Below are positions 10,500 through 21,605 of a DNA stretch of 64,000 nt, piece by piece. The notes under the pieces are model-generated. The model was given only the letters and a program-made list of their open reading frames with translations. It was not told the DNA's origin and did not search any database. Each line of letters begins with the position of its first letter. Position 1 is the stretch's first letter. The translations under genes and the position numbers were made by a program. The stretch covers positions 143,315,009 through 143,379,008 of the forward strand of contig NC_134834.1 in assembly GCF_004210375.1 (NCBI RefSeq), given 5' to 3'. The stretch is from Tachypleus tridentatus. Lineage: Eukaryota; Arthropoda; Merostomata; Xiphosura; Limulidae.

Positions 10500-11006
10500 A
10501 AACTAACGTGGCAGGGGTTCAGTTTAGAGAGAGAGAAATCCGAAGAGTTCTCTCTCCAACTGGGGTGTTCAGGAACTTTGTAGTTCCTCTTCGTCCCCTT
10601 TCGTGAATTGTTATTAGGATTAAGTGGTGGTTTTTTTTTTTTATTATTATTATTTTAATAAATTAATTATCGTTATTATTCTTGACTTTTTGGGTGGGGA
10701 ATGTCTCACTAAATGGTCTTTTGGGTGGAGGCAAAGGTAGCAGTGGAAAGAAGGAGAGGTCGGGACCTGTCTCGAAAAGAAAAAGTTGGGTAGATGTGAA
10801 CATGAATGTAATTCATTCAAGTTCAGATCAAATCAAACGGCCCGATTCTGGGTCGGGCAAAAAGGTTGCCTGGGCTGGGATCTAGAAATCCAATGCCTGA
10901 AGATTTTGATGTGGGGGGAAACGGGAGTACCCCGAGAAACCCACTTTCACACGACAGGCGCCGAAAGTTTTGCCTGTCGTGTGCCCTGTACCTGAAAAAA
11001 AAAAAA
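10500..11006 (+). mobile_element. Poly(A)-ended retroposon with 3' hairpin
   Basis: A GC-richer island between AT-rich flanks, ending in a run of twelve A at 10995-11006. The 5' part holds small inverted repeats (GAGAGAG...CTCTCTC around 10528-10556; GGAACT/AGTTCC around 10571-10586), then a T/A-rich spacer. A frame from about 10682 runs to a stop near 10885 and includes WVDVNMNVIHSSSDQIKRP. The 3' part has GTACCCCGAGAAACCCAC and a perfect hairpin just before the A-run. It looks like an internally deleted LINE or a LINE-derived non-autonomous unit. The class is not certain. Confidence 0.5.
10948..10983 (+). other. Perfect 12-bp hairpin near retroposon 3' end
   Basis: The arms CACACGACAGGC (10948-10959) and GCCTGTCGTGTG (10972-10983) are fully complementary, with a 12-base loop GCCGAAAGTTTT. 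The hairpin ends 11 bases before the poly(A) run. In many LINEs a 3' stem-loop is what the reverse transcriptase recognises, so that is a plausible role here (inference). Confidence 0.75.
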
Positions 11007-12705
11007 GGAATTCATGTTAATAACATAGTTTTATGTATTTAGACTCTTTGTTGATTGATTGTGATTCTTGAAATATGTTGTATGGTGATATGTATTTTGT
11101 TGGTGCACTTGATAATTTGTGTAGTGATGCCGTTAGTTTGTTTCTGTTTTCTGCTTTTCGATAATATTTCATAGAAAGTTCTGTTATTCTATCTCTTATA
11201 GTTGGTAAATTACTAATTTGGTGTAGATAATTTGTTGGTGTAAAAGATGGTAAACTGAATGCGGATTTTAATATTTTGTTTTGTTGCACTTGGATTTTTT
11301 GGAGTGTGTTGTTTGACATGTTGTATAGTTACTTGACATCCGTACTCTATTAGTGGACGGATGTAAGCCTTGTATATTTGTATAATGGTGTTCGGTGCGC
11401 ATTTTGATTGTTTACCAGTTATAGTCTTTAGATATGAAATCCTTTTCTTATTGATGAGTGTATATTGTTTATGTGTTTTTTTCCATGTTAGTTTTGTGTC
11501 GAAAGTGACGCCAAGGAATGTGATGTTTTTGCTCATGTTGATGGTTGTGTTTCCAAGTGATAGATTTATTTTTCTAGATTTTTCTTTGCTTCTTTAGTTT
11601 TCTATAGAAGGTGATTGCTTGTGTTTTGTCGGATTTAACACGACCCTCCACTTGTTGCTCCATGTTGAGACGTTGTTTAGTGATTCTTGTACGCGAGACA
11701 TGGCCATTACTGGGTTTCTGGAGGTGCTCCAGATTGCGATGTCGTCTGCGTATTGTGAATTGTGTGTGTATGTTAGATTTGGAAAAGGTATGTCACTGAC
11801 GAAAATTATGTAAAGAAGTGGAGAGAGGACTGATCCTTGGGGCACTCCTGCCGTTATATTAAACAATTTGGATATGGTTTTATTGACTTTTACTTGTGCT
11901 GTTCTATTGGTTAAAAAATTTGAAATCCATTTGACTATCGTAGGATTTATTTGTAGGTGGTTTAGTTTGTATATGATGGCATTGTGCCAAACGCTGTCGA
12001 ATGCTTTTTTTGACATCTAGGAATACCCCGATGGTTACTTGATTGTTGTTGTAAGCTTTGTATATTGATTCGGTGAGTCGTGTGAGGTGATCTGTTGTTT
12101 GTCTATTTTTCTGGAGGCATTTTGAGATTCTGGAAGGATGTTGTTTGATTCGCAAAATGGAGGAGACGGTTGGAGATAATTCTCTCCATCAGTTTGCCAA
12201 GGCAGCTTAACAGACTGATGGGGCGGAAATTATCTGGATTTGTTCTGTTAGTTTGTTTCTTGGGGATCGTTGTTATGATGGCTTTTTCCATGTGTCAGGG
12301 TAATACCCTGTCGCTAATGAAATGTTCATGATGTTTGTGAGGTGTTGTAGTAGGAGAGTGGAACTTTTTTTGAGAATAATATTTGGTATTTGGTCATGTC
12401 CGGGGGAAGTGTTCTTCAAGTTTTTGATATTAATCTTTAGTTCGGTTATGGTTATTTTTCTATTGATTGAATTTGAGTATGCTTCTAGTGTCTCTCCGGG
12501 AAATCCTGGTGAGAATGAAGCTTGGTTTGCATTTATGTAGTTGTTGACATGGTGTTGGTGTTGTGTGTCGAAATCTACTGAGTTTAAATCGCTAAAAGCG
12601 GATTTGTAATAGTCAGCTAATAAGTCAGCTTTCTCTTCGTCCGTCCTTGCGATTTTATTGTTGTGTGTGATGTGTTGTAACATGTGATTTGTGTTTTTGT
12701 CTGAA
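11007..12705 (-). pseudogene. Jockey-like LINE reverse transcriptase, 5' truncated
   Basis: Read leftward on the minus strand, overlapping frames give the RT linker and fingers (PKKQTNRTNPDNFRPISLLS near 12250), KKAFDSVWHN near 12010, GVPQGSVLSPLLYIIFVSD near 11830, and the catalytic box QYADDIAIW near 11750. The thumb and tail follow (LTWKKTHKQYTLINKKRISY near 11480; IYKAYIRPLIEYGCQV near 11370). The domain order is normal, but at least four frameshifts break it. The endonuclease half is missing and the sequence starts near 12705. No poly(T) marks its 3' end; it abuts the A-run of the neighbouring + strand retroposon. Confidence 0.85.
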
Positions 12706-12717
12706 CAGAACCTGCAG

Positions 12718-12835
12718 GGCCATATTTTTTTATAGCTGACTAGGCACTTAGGCTTAAATCCACCCCTGGATCCTGGAGTGTGAAAAGATGTGAAAATAGA
12801 TTAATACTTGGTAAAAAAGATTTTTCCTTAGGTTT
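12718..12835 (+). repeat. Unclassified repeat pair, copy 1
   Basis: Shares GCACTTAGGYTTAARTCCACC, then GTGTGAAAAGATGTGAAAAT and ATACTTGGTAAA, with 13475-13590. The match extends over about 115 bases at roughly 80 percent by eye. It has no coding capacity. It may be the end of a larger element. Confidence 0.6.
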
Positions 12836-13474
12836 TATAGACAGCACTTATGTTTCAGGTGAACTTGAGAAATCCATCAACTGGATAAAATAGTTATATA
12901 AATAATCTCAGTAAATAATATTGTTTGTTATCTGTTGTCATTATTTGTAGTTTAATTGTTCTGTAATCTTAAACAATTCTACAGTAAACAAATACCAAGG
13001 TGGATTTACTTTAGGCTCAACACTCGTGTATTTGTTTTTATCACTGTATTAGTCATAGCAAACTTGTTTAAAAACATAATATTTATCATTTAGTTTTTCT
13101 CAATGAAACTATGAAATTCCCATAAAATATATTTTTACAGTGGAATTGAGAAGCAATATCAAGCCTTGTAGTCTTCCTCAAAATATAAGTGATTATATCA
13201 TTCTTTGAAACTGCAATTTGTAGCTATATATATATACACTAAATTTTAGATGGATAAGATGCTGTAAATGCATCACCTCTTCAACAAGGGATGGGTAAGA
13301 GTCCAGCAAAACTTGATTGTAAATTCAGACATACAGACAGAAACTTGACTGTATCTTTGATGACACAATATGCTACAGAAATGACAGTAAAATCCTACTA
13401 GTGTAGGCTGAATGAACTCCTATTTTCTTTCGCTTGATGCACAAAATTGGTACAAATAGTGTCTACCAGGTAGT

Positions 13475-13595
13475 TTTTTTAAGTTGATTAAGCACTTAGG
13501 TTTAAGTCCACCCTTTGAAACTTGGGTGCGAGTGTCAAAAGATATGAAAATGGATCAATACTTAGTAAACAAGATTTTATTAAAAACCTTGAACC
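13475..13595 (+). repeat. Unclassified repeat pair, copy 2
   Basis: Same orientation as 12718-12835, about 750 bases away. The two may be two copies of one dispersed repeat or a local tandem duplication. Confidence 0.6.
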
Positions 13596-13599
13596 ATCT

Positions 13600-15435
13600 A
13601 TTCTGTAAAAATATATAAACTGTTATAATAAATGACAGTATAAAACTGTATACCTTAATTAAAATGATTAAATGATAGCTAAACTATACAGACAGGAAAA
13701 TGCAACATCTGTAAAAAAAAACATTTTAAAGAATTTTAGAGGATTTTAGAAACAGAAACTAATTATCTGATTGTATATGTTTTCAAAACATTAGTCTTAA
13801 TAATAAAAGATGTTCTCATTAAAAAACAAAACCAGTTCTACAAACATGTTCTCACCTCTTTATAATGGATAATAACATTTCATAATATACAGAAGGAACA
13901 CAGCTTAATACCTTGTTCTTCATCATTAATTTATCTTTATTTTTCTATATTTCAACCTAGGCCCTTGAAGCCACATGGCTGGCACTATGCCACAAGTTTC
14001 AGTGTCTTGGATTTCAGAAAAGTATTTTAATTACTGGTAATACAAAATACAAGCCACACACCATCTTAAAATTTACAACATAAACACGTCTTCATGAACA
14101 AAGTCATGTCCTGATGAACAACACCAGTAGAAATTGCCCCCTCAAGTGGTAAATCTTTGGATTTACAATACTAAAATCAGGGGTTCAATTCCCCTCGTGG
14201 ACACAGCAGGTAGCTTGATGTAGCTTTGCTAAAAACACACACACATACACACACAAAATAAAAAAAATATAAAGTCGTGTCTTGATCAGCAATAATGGAC
14301 AGTACACTCACTTTACAATATTCAACACATAAAGTCATATCTTGATATGTAATGCTAGAAAACTTGCCACCTAAAAACATACAATAAAAAGTCATGTCTT
14401 AATGAGCAACTCTGGGCAATACACCCACTTTAAAATGAAATAAAACATATTTTTATGTCACATCTACGTAGTTTAGTATCAAATGTCATCATATTCGGTG
14501 AATAAATAACAAAGTTTAAAATTAAAAGCCACAAAGTTAGTAGCAAAACTCACCATATTTAGTAAATAAATAACTTTAAGTTTAAAATCAAGAACCACAA
14601 AGTAAACTGGCATGTCACCATATTTGGTGAAATAACAAAATTTATGTATTTTCAAAGCCAAAGTAGTTGCTAGAATCACTGAAATAACTGAAACCTGTTA
14701 TTTAGTTTTGTTCTTGTATAAAGCCAAATATTTAACAATTCGTTTGTTTCTTTGCAATGTTCAGGTAGTATATTTTTGTAACAATTTCAATTTTTGCTGA
14801 ATTTGAATGTTTTAAATAGAAAAAAATAGAAAACTTTGGTTATTGCATCACAATAGCATTAAATCTTGTTGTAAGTTTACTAATTTTAATTAATTTAGCC
14901 TTTCAGTTAATTGTTAACCAAAAAACAAACTTTATTCAGAACACATACAAGTTTCCTTGAAAATACACAAAGTATCTTAATTTCTTTTGAAAGACACTGA
15001 AACATGCAGCTTTCAAAAACACATACAAATTACATCTTCAACATTAATTAATTTGGAGTATTGTTTGTGAGTTGAGTTTTGCCTTTTGTTCTGATAGCTG
15101 TGTGGACATTTTTCAACAATGGTCAATAGAAATTTGTTGATGTAAATGAAGGAATGTTTTATAGAGTTGGTTTGTTCATCTATGTGGTCAGTTGTGCAGT
15201 CTTACAGCCATGTCTGCTTTTTAATGCATTCATTTTTTTTTGTTAGATTCATGGGCAAAATTCCAGTGAATGAAAAGAACCCTGGGTGAGTGATTTCAGT
15301 TTTAACTATGTGTTGGAGCTAATAATGTTGAAGTTAGGAAAGAATAGCTGTTTGTTACTTTCATGTTCGATAGTGAATTTATTGTTAGTATTAATGGAGT
15401 TCTTATATTCATAAAGTGTGCGTGTGTGTGCATCT
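13600..15435. other. Non-coding stretch with S3 SINE and local repeats
   Basis: AT-rich. 14330-14640 contains several loose repeats of an AAAGTCATGTCTTGATGAGCA-like unit and of CACCATATTTGGTGAATAAATAAC. Apart from the S3 SINE at 14136-14234 and a (CA)n run at 14233-14256, I recognise nothing. Confidence 0.4.
14136..14234 (+). mobile_element. S3 SINE
   Basis: The body is GGATTTACAATACTAAAATC followed by GGGGTTCAATTCCCCTCGTG and ACACAGCAGGTAG. It runs into a (CA)n microsatellite at its 3' end. Confidence 0.75.
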
Positions 15436-15796
15436 CAGAAGGGCTGGTATGGGTATCAACACTTTTATTGATAAGGAGAGAACATTTCAACCCTCCTAGG
15501 CCATTTTCAGGTTAAGAAAGAGAAAGTTTGGATGTAACCTATGACAGACACGTCTTAGAGCCAAGAGTATAAATGGGTATCATGTTGTAGGGATCGTTGC
15601 AGATGGATGTTAGGTTATTAATAAGTATAGGTATAAAGGTGTTCCTTTATATTGGTTTAATTTTGGTTTTAATTGTTGTATATGTGGGGTTTCTTTGATT
15701 TTGCATTTATACTTGTTTCCCTACTTAATGTCTGGGTGTTTTCTATGGTTATGTTGTTTATTTGATTTGCAGTGTTCAAAAACGTGTGAAGGTGTT

Positions 15797-15829
<33 letters not shown>

Positions 15830-16190
15830 CTCTAAATCTAGTTTCCATTTTTCTACTTGTTTCTCCAAAATAGAAGTCATAGCAGTTGTTGCATTGTATT
15901 TTATAAATTGTGTTTATCAGTGTAGTTTTTACATAGTATGGACATTAGTTTTGTGCCTGGTTTTTGAATAAATTTAGCGTTTACTGGAATGTTGTGTTTT
16001 AAGTTTTTTTTCCAAATGTTGGTTATTTTTTCGTAGATGTCGAGAACATATGGTATGCAGCAGTATAAGGTTTTGTAGTTTGTTGTATCTTGAGGTTTAT
16101 TGTTGTTTGTTTGTTGTTGGTATAAGTGTATAATTTTTTCCACATTTCTTTTGAGGTTTATGTTGATGAAGTGTTGTTTTATTTTAGGAA
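15436..16190 (-). pseudogene. Penelope-like element, 3' half with GIY-YIG endonuclease
   Basis: Read leftward from 16190, a frame includes YCCIPYVLDIYEKITNIWKK and KPGTKLMSILCKNYTDK, the linker after a Penelope RT. A frame change then leads to the GIY-YIG-type endonuclease region (IYKIQCNNCYDFYFGETSRK near 15895-15840, then METRFRE). This domain nicks the target DNA in this element class. A (TG)n tract at 15799-15827 interrupts the endonuclease. The end at 15436-15515 carries the family's degraded hammerhead-like terminal sequence. The RT that should precede it is present but inverted (16360-17740). Confidence 0.8.
15799..15827 (+). repeat. (TG)n microsatellite
   Basis: About fourteen uninterrupted TG units, lying inside the decayed Penelope endonuclease frame. 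Confidence 0.95.
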
Positions 16191-16359
16191 CTTAAATAAA
16201 AAAAATCATCAATAGAAGAAATGACATTTATTTCATCCAACAGTGAAGAAACAAAAAACTATTCCCTAATTTTGTGAAGATAAAACTTTCAAAGAATTTT
16301 ACCCAGTGTACAAACATTATCCATAATTTACATGTTAAGCTTGAAATATAAAGACTAAA

Positions 16360-17740
16360 TGACTTACAGAAAAAATAACAAAAAAACTAGACTATCAACT
16401 GGCCTGCTGCATTCAACCAGACATTTATGGACTCATACAATGCAACATCAATCAACTCAATGGTAAGAACGACAAAGAAAAGGTCTGCCACCACAAGAAA
16501 CTAAATAAATTAAGGTGCCAACAACAAAAATGATGCCAACATAACAAACCACCAACAAACCTTGTAATTAACAAATCCAATTAAAAATTAAGCAATGAAG
16601 AAATACATCTACTCAAGAAAGGACTCAACTTTGCAGCAACACCTAGAAAATTCCATCTATTGAAATGAAAGCCTGCCTGGTAGACCTAGCTAGAAGACTG
16701 GTGATTCACTCTACACAAACTAAAAACACCAACAAAACAATGAAAAACAACCACCAGAAAGAAGGCACATTTGACAACAATTCCACTGACAACCAACAAC
16801 CTATCTTTCCAGGTAGAACTAAAAACATCTATTTCCCTGAAACACCTCAAAACAGTATCTTTAACAACTTTTTCAGAGAAAAACTATCACACAAAACTAT
16901 CAACATAATTTCACAGAAAAGAAATCTAAAAAACAACCTCACACAAAAATATATGAATTCTATAAACAACTTAAAACAAGACAACAACATCAAAATTCTA
17001 AAAGCAGATAAAGGCAATGCTATAGTTATAATGAACACAAATGATTACATTCAAAAAATGAACATCTTATCAGATATACACAAATTTAAACTACTAAACA
17101 CAAATCCAACAAAAACACATGAAGACTAGTTAAACAAAATACTACTAGAAATGAATAAAACCAACATAACCTCGGAAAACATTTATTCTTACCAACAAAA
17201 GACCGACCCATGCACATCACAACTATACAGCACCCCCAAACCTCACAAACCTGATTGCCCATTATGATCCATAATGTTGAGTACGAATTATTTAACTACA
17301 ACCTTGGTAAATATATATCATGGGCATTTTTTAAATATGCAACATCAGCCAGCTCCTTTTTCAAAGACTCTTTTAACTTTAAATATATTCTTAATCAACA
17401 ATATCATAAAGCCTTAAAGGCCAGTTTTAATGTAATCTCCCTCTTCACAGAAGTCCCAACAACTGAAGCCTGCAGGATAGCTTTATAACTTTATATCCAA
17501 GACCCCAACTCACTGATACACATCCCAAGCAACCAATTAGAAACCCTTATAGAATTCACTACCACCAAAAGTAACTTTATGTTCAATAACCAAAACTACT
17601 ACAAATAAATGGCCTATCTATGGGGAATCCTGTGTCACCAGTTCTAGCCAACATTTTTATGACACAGACTGAATCACAAGCAATCAATTCAGCCTTACAC
17701 CCAACACTATACTGGTACAGGAATGTTGATGATAAATAGG
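16360..17740 (+). pseudogene. Penelope-like reverse transcriptase, inverted 5' half
   Basis: On the + strand the order is the N-terminal region LLKKGLNFAATPRKFHLL (about 16610), then LARRLVIHSTQ, then the motif NIKILKADKGNAIVIMNTND (about 16990-17040). Next come QLYSTPKPHKPDCPL (about 17225-17265), TSASSFFKDSFNFKYILN (about 17345), ASFNVISLFTEVPTTEACR (about 17430) and VTSSSQHFYDTD (about 17640). The catalytic box region RNVDD followed by a stop is at about 17725. These are Penelope-like RT motifs in correct order, with several stops and shifts. It lies head-to-head with its own 3' half at 15436-16190. Confidence 0.85.
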
Positions 17741-17884
17741 GTAGAGGCTGGCTTGTTTGTTATGGATATTAATGCATCTGTGAGGGAAGTTTTTAAACTA
17801 TGACTAAACATTAGCAAGGGCCAGGAAAAACAAAAGCATAAAAAGTGACAGAGAAAAGTTCACCATAGGAAATAAGAATGGAAA

Positions 17885-19190
17885 TAGTTATATGGGTGTT
17901 GATTAATTGTTACTATTGTAATGCTAGAAGTATAAGAAATAAAATAGATAAATTTAAGAGTACCGTTAGGAATGGGGAATTTAATATGATTGGAATAACT
18001 AAAACATAGTTAAACGTAGATGATTTTGTTGACAAATGTCTTTGAAATAGGAGGTTACAGGCAATATAATAGGGTTAGATTAGTAAAGCCTGGAGAAGTG
18101 GCTTTATATGTGAAATGTGAGTTACATCATGTTGAAGTTAAGGACATTAAAGATAATAGCAACAATATTGAATCTATTTGGGTTTCTGTTAGCAATTATA
18201 AAGTGAAAAAGGCTTTTAGTTGAAATTTGTTAAGACCACCAAATGACATTGATGAAATTATGGAGAAAATTTACAAGGACATTAAGATTTCACCTCTTAA
18301 TGAAGTCATAATTATGAGGATTTTAATTTCAGGTACATAGACTGCAAAATGTTAAAGTGAAAGTGTGAAGGAGAAAGGTTTCTAGAAACTATTCATGACA
18401 GCTTTCTTCACCAATTAGTGAAGGAATCTACTAGAAACAATGATATTTTATATTTATTGTTAACTTTAAATGCAATAATGGTTCAGATGGAACCATTTGG
18501 AAATTGGGGAACATCTGGGTGCAAATAATTACTGCTCTATTAGATTAAGTTTTGCTGCATATGGAGATAAGAAATAATTATATTTTGATTACAAATATAA
18601 AAAATGCACATTTTGAAGGTATGCAACAAGAATTATCTGTTATAAACTGAGTAACTGAGTTTTTGGAAATACCAATAGGATGTGGAAATTTTTTTACTAT
18701 TCAAGGTAAGCATATTCTTTATGGAAAGAAAAGAGTGGCAACAATTAAAAAAAAACAGGTTGATTCACAAAGAGTATAAGAGATGAAATTGAAGAAAAGC
18801 ATCTTAAATTCGAGAAATTTAAATTTACTAGTATGACAGGAGACTTAGAAAAAGATTATAGAAGATCATGAAAGTTGGTGAAACTACAACATTAAAAAGG
18901 ATGTATGAGAAAACGTTGGCTGAAAAAGTAAAAATTAACAACAAGGATTTCTTTAAATACATTATGGGAAAGCAAAATGTGAGAAATGGGTAAGGACCCT
19001 TGAGGGATGATAAAGGAAGGCTCATATTTAATGATTATGGGATGGCTGGGTTATTAAATTTTGCCTTTTCTTTAATTTATTTTAATGGATATTTACACAG
19101 TATTCCCTATCTTGAAGAGTTGATAGATGGAAACAAGATTACTTGACTGATTCTGAGCTGGCTAAGAAAAAAATTGAGAAGTTTGAAGGA
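17885..19190 (+). pseudogene. CR1-like LINE endonuclease region
   Basis: The apurinic-type endonuclease of a CR1-like LINE, in several frames. Motifs are YCNARSIRNKIDKFKSTVRN (about 17915-17975), GVI-like NMIGITKTWLN (about 17985), GEVALYVKCELHHVEVK (about 18090), RPPNDIDEIMEKIYKDI (about 18235-18285), NEVIIM (about 18300) and LVKESTRNN (about 18415). A linker follows with FFKYIMGKQNVRNG (about 18950) and LRDDKGRLIFNDYG (about 19000). The next expected part, the RT fingers, is missing; an unrelated segment begins near 19200. Confidence 0.8.
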
Positions 19191-19199
19191 TGTTAAGGC

Positions 19200-19954
19200 T
19201 CCTTGATAAAATATTTCCCAAAGGTTTTGAATAAAACAGTAAAACATTCTCAGTATAAAACAAACCCAGTTCAATGATCATGCTTTCAGTCCTCTGTAAT
19301 GAATTCCAAGAGTTCATTACCTTGTTCTTCACTTATTTTATCTGCAGGTGAAATTAATCTATAATGACTAACTTTAACTACATAAATAAATTAGATCATC
19401 TTTATATGTATATGTATACATATTAGAAGTACAAAGGAATTTAAAGTGAATTATTGCCATCTTTATTTAATAGAAAAATTAAAACTTCATCTGAAAAATC
19501 TGTTTCTTATAAAATGAACAACTGGAAGGCTGAATTCAACATTTGAACACAATATGACATGTTCAAACCATATACACTGTGGTATTTAATGGCACTGGTT
19601 GTAAGGATGAAAGGGTTTTGGCAACACTTGCATATTACATCATCTCTGTATTGATTATCTGCAGGAATCAATGGTTATGTTACTATGAAAATCTGTACCA
19701 ACAATAGTTTCTCAATACACACTATGGAAACTATTCTGACTTTTATTCTCTTATTCATGGTCATTCATCAGAAATAAACCATAGATGTCCTTCTTAACTT
19801 TGTCACTGAGGGTAATTAAGATGACCTTGCAGAAGAACCAGATACTTTGATCCTTACGTAAAATGTACATTTTTTTGCAAGACTCCACCCTTGGCATATA
19901 CCTAGAAGAAATGTTATGAATAGGTCAACTACAATATCAGGATACTCAAATACT
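19200..19954. other. Foreign segment inside the CR1 LINE, holding exon-like copy 3
   Basis: This replaces the RT fingers of the surrounding LINE. It carries the minus-strand exon-like segment described in the next entry. Its left part (TGAATTCAACATTTGAACA at 19534, then AAGGGTTTTGGCAACACTT at 19610) matches 25112-25210, so copies 3 and 4 share more than the exon. Confidence 0.5.
19600..19908 (-). pseudogene. Exon-like segment, copy 3, disrupted
   Basis: It has the same acceptor (TTTCTTCTAG at 19908-19900 on the minus strand) as 9196-9513. GGVLQK follows, then a shift and stop. The frame resumes as RIKVSGSSARSS and LSDKVKKDIYGLFLMND before further stops. After that it follows copy 4 (TATTGTTGGTACAGATTT), not copy 1. 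Copies 3 and 4 are therefore closer to each other in the second half. Confidence 0.5.
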
Positions 19955-21090
19955 GACTCGCAAATCTTTTGATATTCTTTTAAAAGATTACTGCATATGT
20001 AGATGAAGATAAGGGTGTAGCATATAAGATATGGTGTATCTGGACTTTTGGAAAGCACATGACAAGGAGCCACTTACAAGGCTTGTAAAAAATATATCTC
20101 CATTGGGGAGGGGATTAAGTTAGCAAATTGGATAGAAGAAAATAGAAGGTTGTTACAAATGGGGTTCAGCCAAACTGGACTGATGTCACAAGTGAGGTGC
20201 TTCATAGCTCAATCTCAAGATTTTTGCTCTTTTGATTTACATCAGTGACATATGTGAAAGAATGGTCAATAAATTACTTACGTTTGCAGATGATATTAAG
20301 GTCTTGGATTTTGCCAGCTGTGAAGAAGATACTGTTGATTTACAAAAGGATCAGTTAGTAAGGTAGGCAAATAAATTGCAAATGGGTTTTAATTATAATC
20401 AATGTAACATAATGCACGTGAGTTATCACAACTGAAAATATAAGGATAATTTGAATAAGAATAACATTAACAATGTTATGAAAGAAGGGGATTGTGTCAT
20501 AATGTTAGATCAGTCTCTAAAGCTATCCAAGCAGTGTTGTTGTTGTTGTTGTTAGTGATAGGGCAAACAGAATTTTAGATTCTATCTACAGAAATATTGA
20601 ATACAAGTCAAGAGATATTATAATTTCATTATGTAGGTGACTGGTTGGGCCACATTTAGAATACTTTGTTCAGCCTTAGGCTCCTTACCTTCAGAAAGCC
20701 ATTGAATTGTTGAAAAGTATTGCAAGTTACTAGAATGATGGCCGAAATGGAGGGAATGTCAAAGAAAGAGAGGTTGAAATCTCTAAAATTGTTTTTTATT
20801 GAAAAAATAAAGAGTTAAGGAGAATCTAATTATGAAGATATTTGATAGTGTTAATGCATCACCTTTTTCAAAAGTGAGAATAGTAGGAACACAAATGTAC
20901 ATTTTGGCAGGATAGGAGTTATCTTCAGCTCAGTTTCATTTTTCTAGAGAAAGTTTGAAAACTATATGAAGTATAAGGGCTGGTTTTAAAATTTGGTAAA
21001 TTTATTTACTGATAGTTTTAGTTTAGAAGCTGGAACAGCTGAATGAACCAATGGGTTGGTCCCATGTTGTTTCATTATAAGCACAATGTG
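19955..21090 (+). pseudogene. CR1-like LINE reverse transcriptase, C-terminal part
   Basis: RT palm to 3' end: YVDEDKGVAYK and YLDFWKAHDKEPL (about 20005-20070), IYISDICERMVNKLLTFADD with the catalytic FADD box (about 20235-20295), and DLQKDQLVRWANKLQMGFN (about 20338-20395). The distal conserved block (about 20635-20700) contains GWATFRILCSALGSLP. The terminal SRESLKT...GPMGWSHVV-like end reads NEPMGWSHVVSL near 21045-21085. Frames shift repeatedly. Together with 17885-19190 it would make a nearly complete LINE lacking about 300 bases of RT fingers. Confidence 0.75.
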
Positions 21091-21526
21091 ATGTCATTTT
21101 TGACTTTCTTAATTAAATGCTTCATAACAGGATAATCATACTACTTTCATACATCAACACCAAACACCAGTAAATTATACAAGTTATTCAGTTAGAATAT
21201 TTTTAAAAAATTATACAAAGTTAAATATATTTCACTACATTAAAATTATAACTAAATTAATTTGCTTATTATTTCAAAATATGTGTATTATGTAGTAGAA
21301 CTGAAATAATCTTGTCAGTCCTCAACACACACACACACACAAAATATCATTACAAACCATAGTTCTATAATAGGGTTTATTCCAGATACCTTTATTTTAA
21401 GTACTTCTTTACTTTGATATAAGGAAAAAATAACTTATGAATATGAACAAAAACTTTCTGAATAGTGTTATCTTTAACCTCATTGGAATTAAATAAACTG
21501 ATGTTTTAAATAGTTTGTTGCCTTAC
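21091..21526. other. Non-coding, with short (CA)n run
   Basis: AT-rich, with a CA microsatellite at about 21326-21341. I see nothing else. Confidence 0.4.
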
Positions 21527-21605
21527 CTAGTTATGAAGCAGCAAAACTGCATGCAGTTCCTACTGCACAAACAGCAGCTAACATTTCACTAGTTCTAGAG
21601 TCATT
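21527..21605 (-). pseudogene. CLC chloride channel exon (decayed)
   Basis: On the minus strand the acceptor CTCTCTAG is followed by NDSRTSEMLAAVCAVGTACS, then FAAS, and a GTAAGG donor. The segment matches the conserved block of CLC channels and transporters in which EMLAAACAVGV is followed by FAAP and GG, part of the anion pathway. Here the Pro is Ser and the next codons include an in-frame TAA, so it cannot splice into a full channel. It lies downstream of 22691-22756 in the correct CLC order, about 1.1 kb away. I found no further CLC exon in the window. Confidence 0.7.

Noticed and set aside
11370-12540. Plus-strand open frames (11370-11597, 11611-11813, 12322-12540)
   Set aside because: They are antisense to the Jockey-like RT, whose minus-strand motifs (YADD, GVPQGS) explain the sequence.
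14177-14395. Minus-strand frame with VCVCVCV
   Set aside because: It is a translation of a (CA)n microsatellite plus the S3 SINE.
15232-15291. Short + strand exon (TTTTTTTTGTTAG, 38 bases, GTGAGT)
   Set aside because: Good splice-like signals, but only about 12 codons with no homology and no partner exons. Such signals arise by chance in AT-rich DNA.
18828-19025. Hydrophobic 65-residue minus-strand frame
   Set aside because: It is antisense to the CR1-like linker (FFKYIMGKQN) and needs no separate gene.
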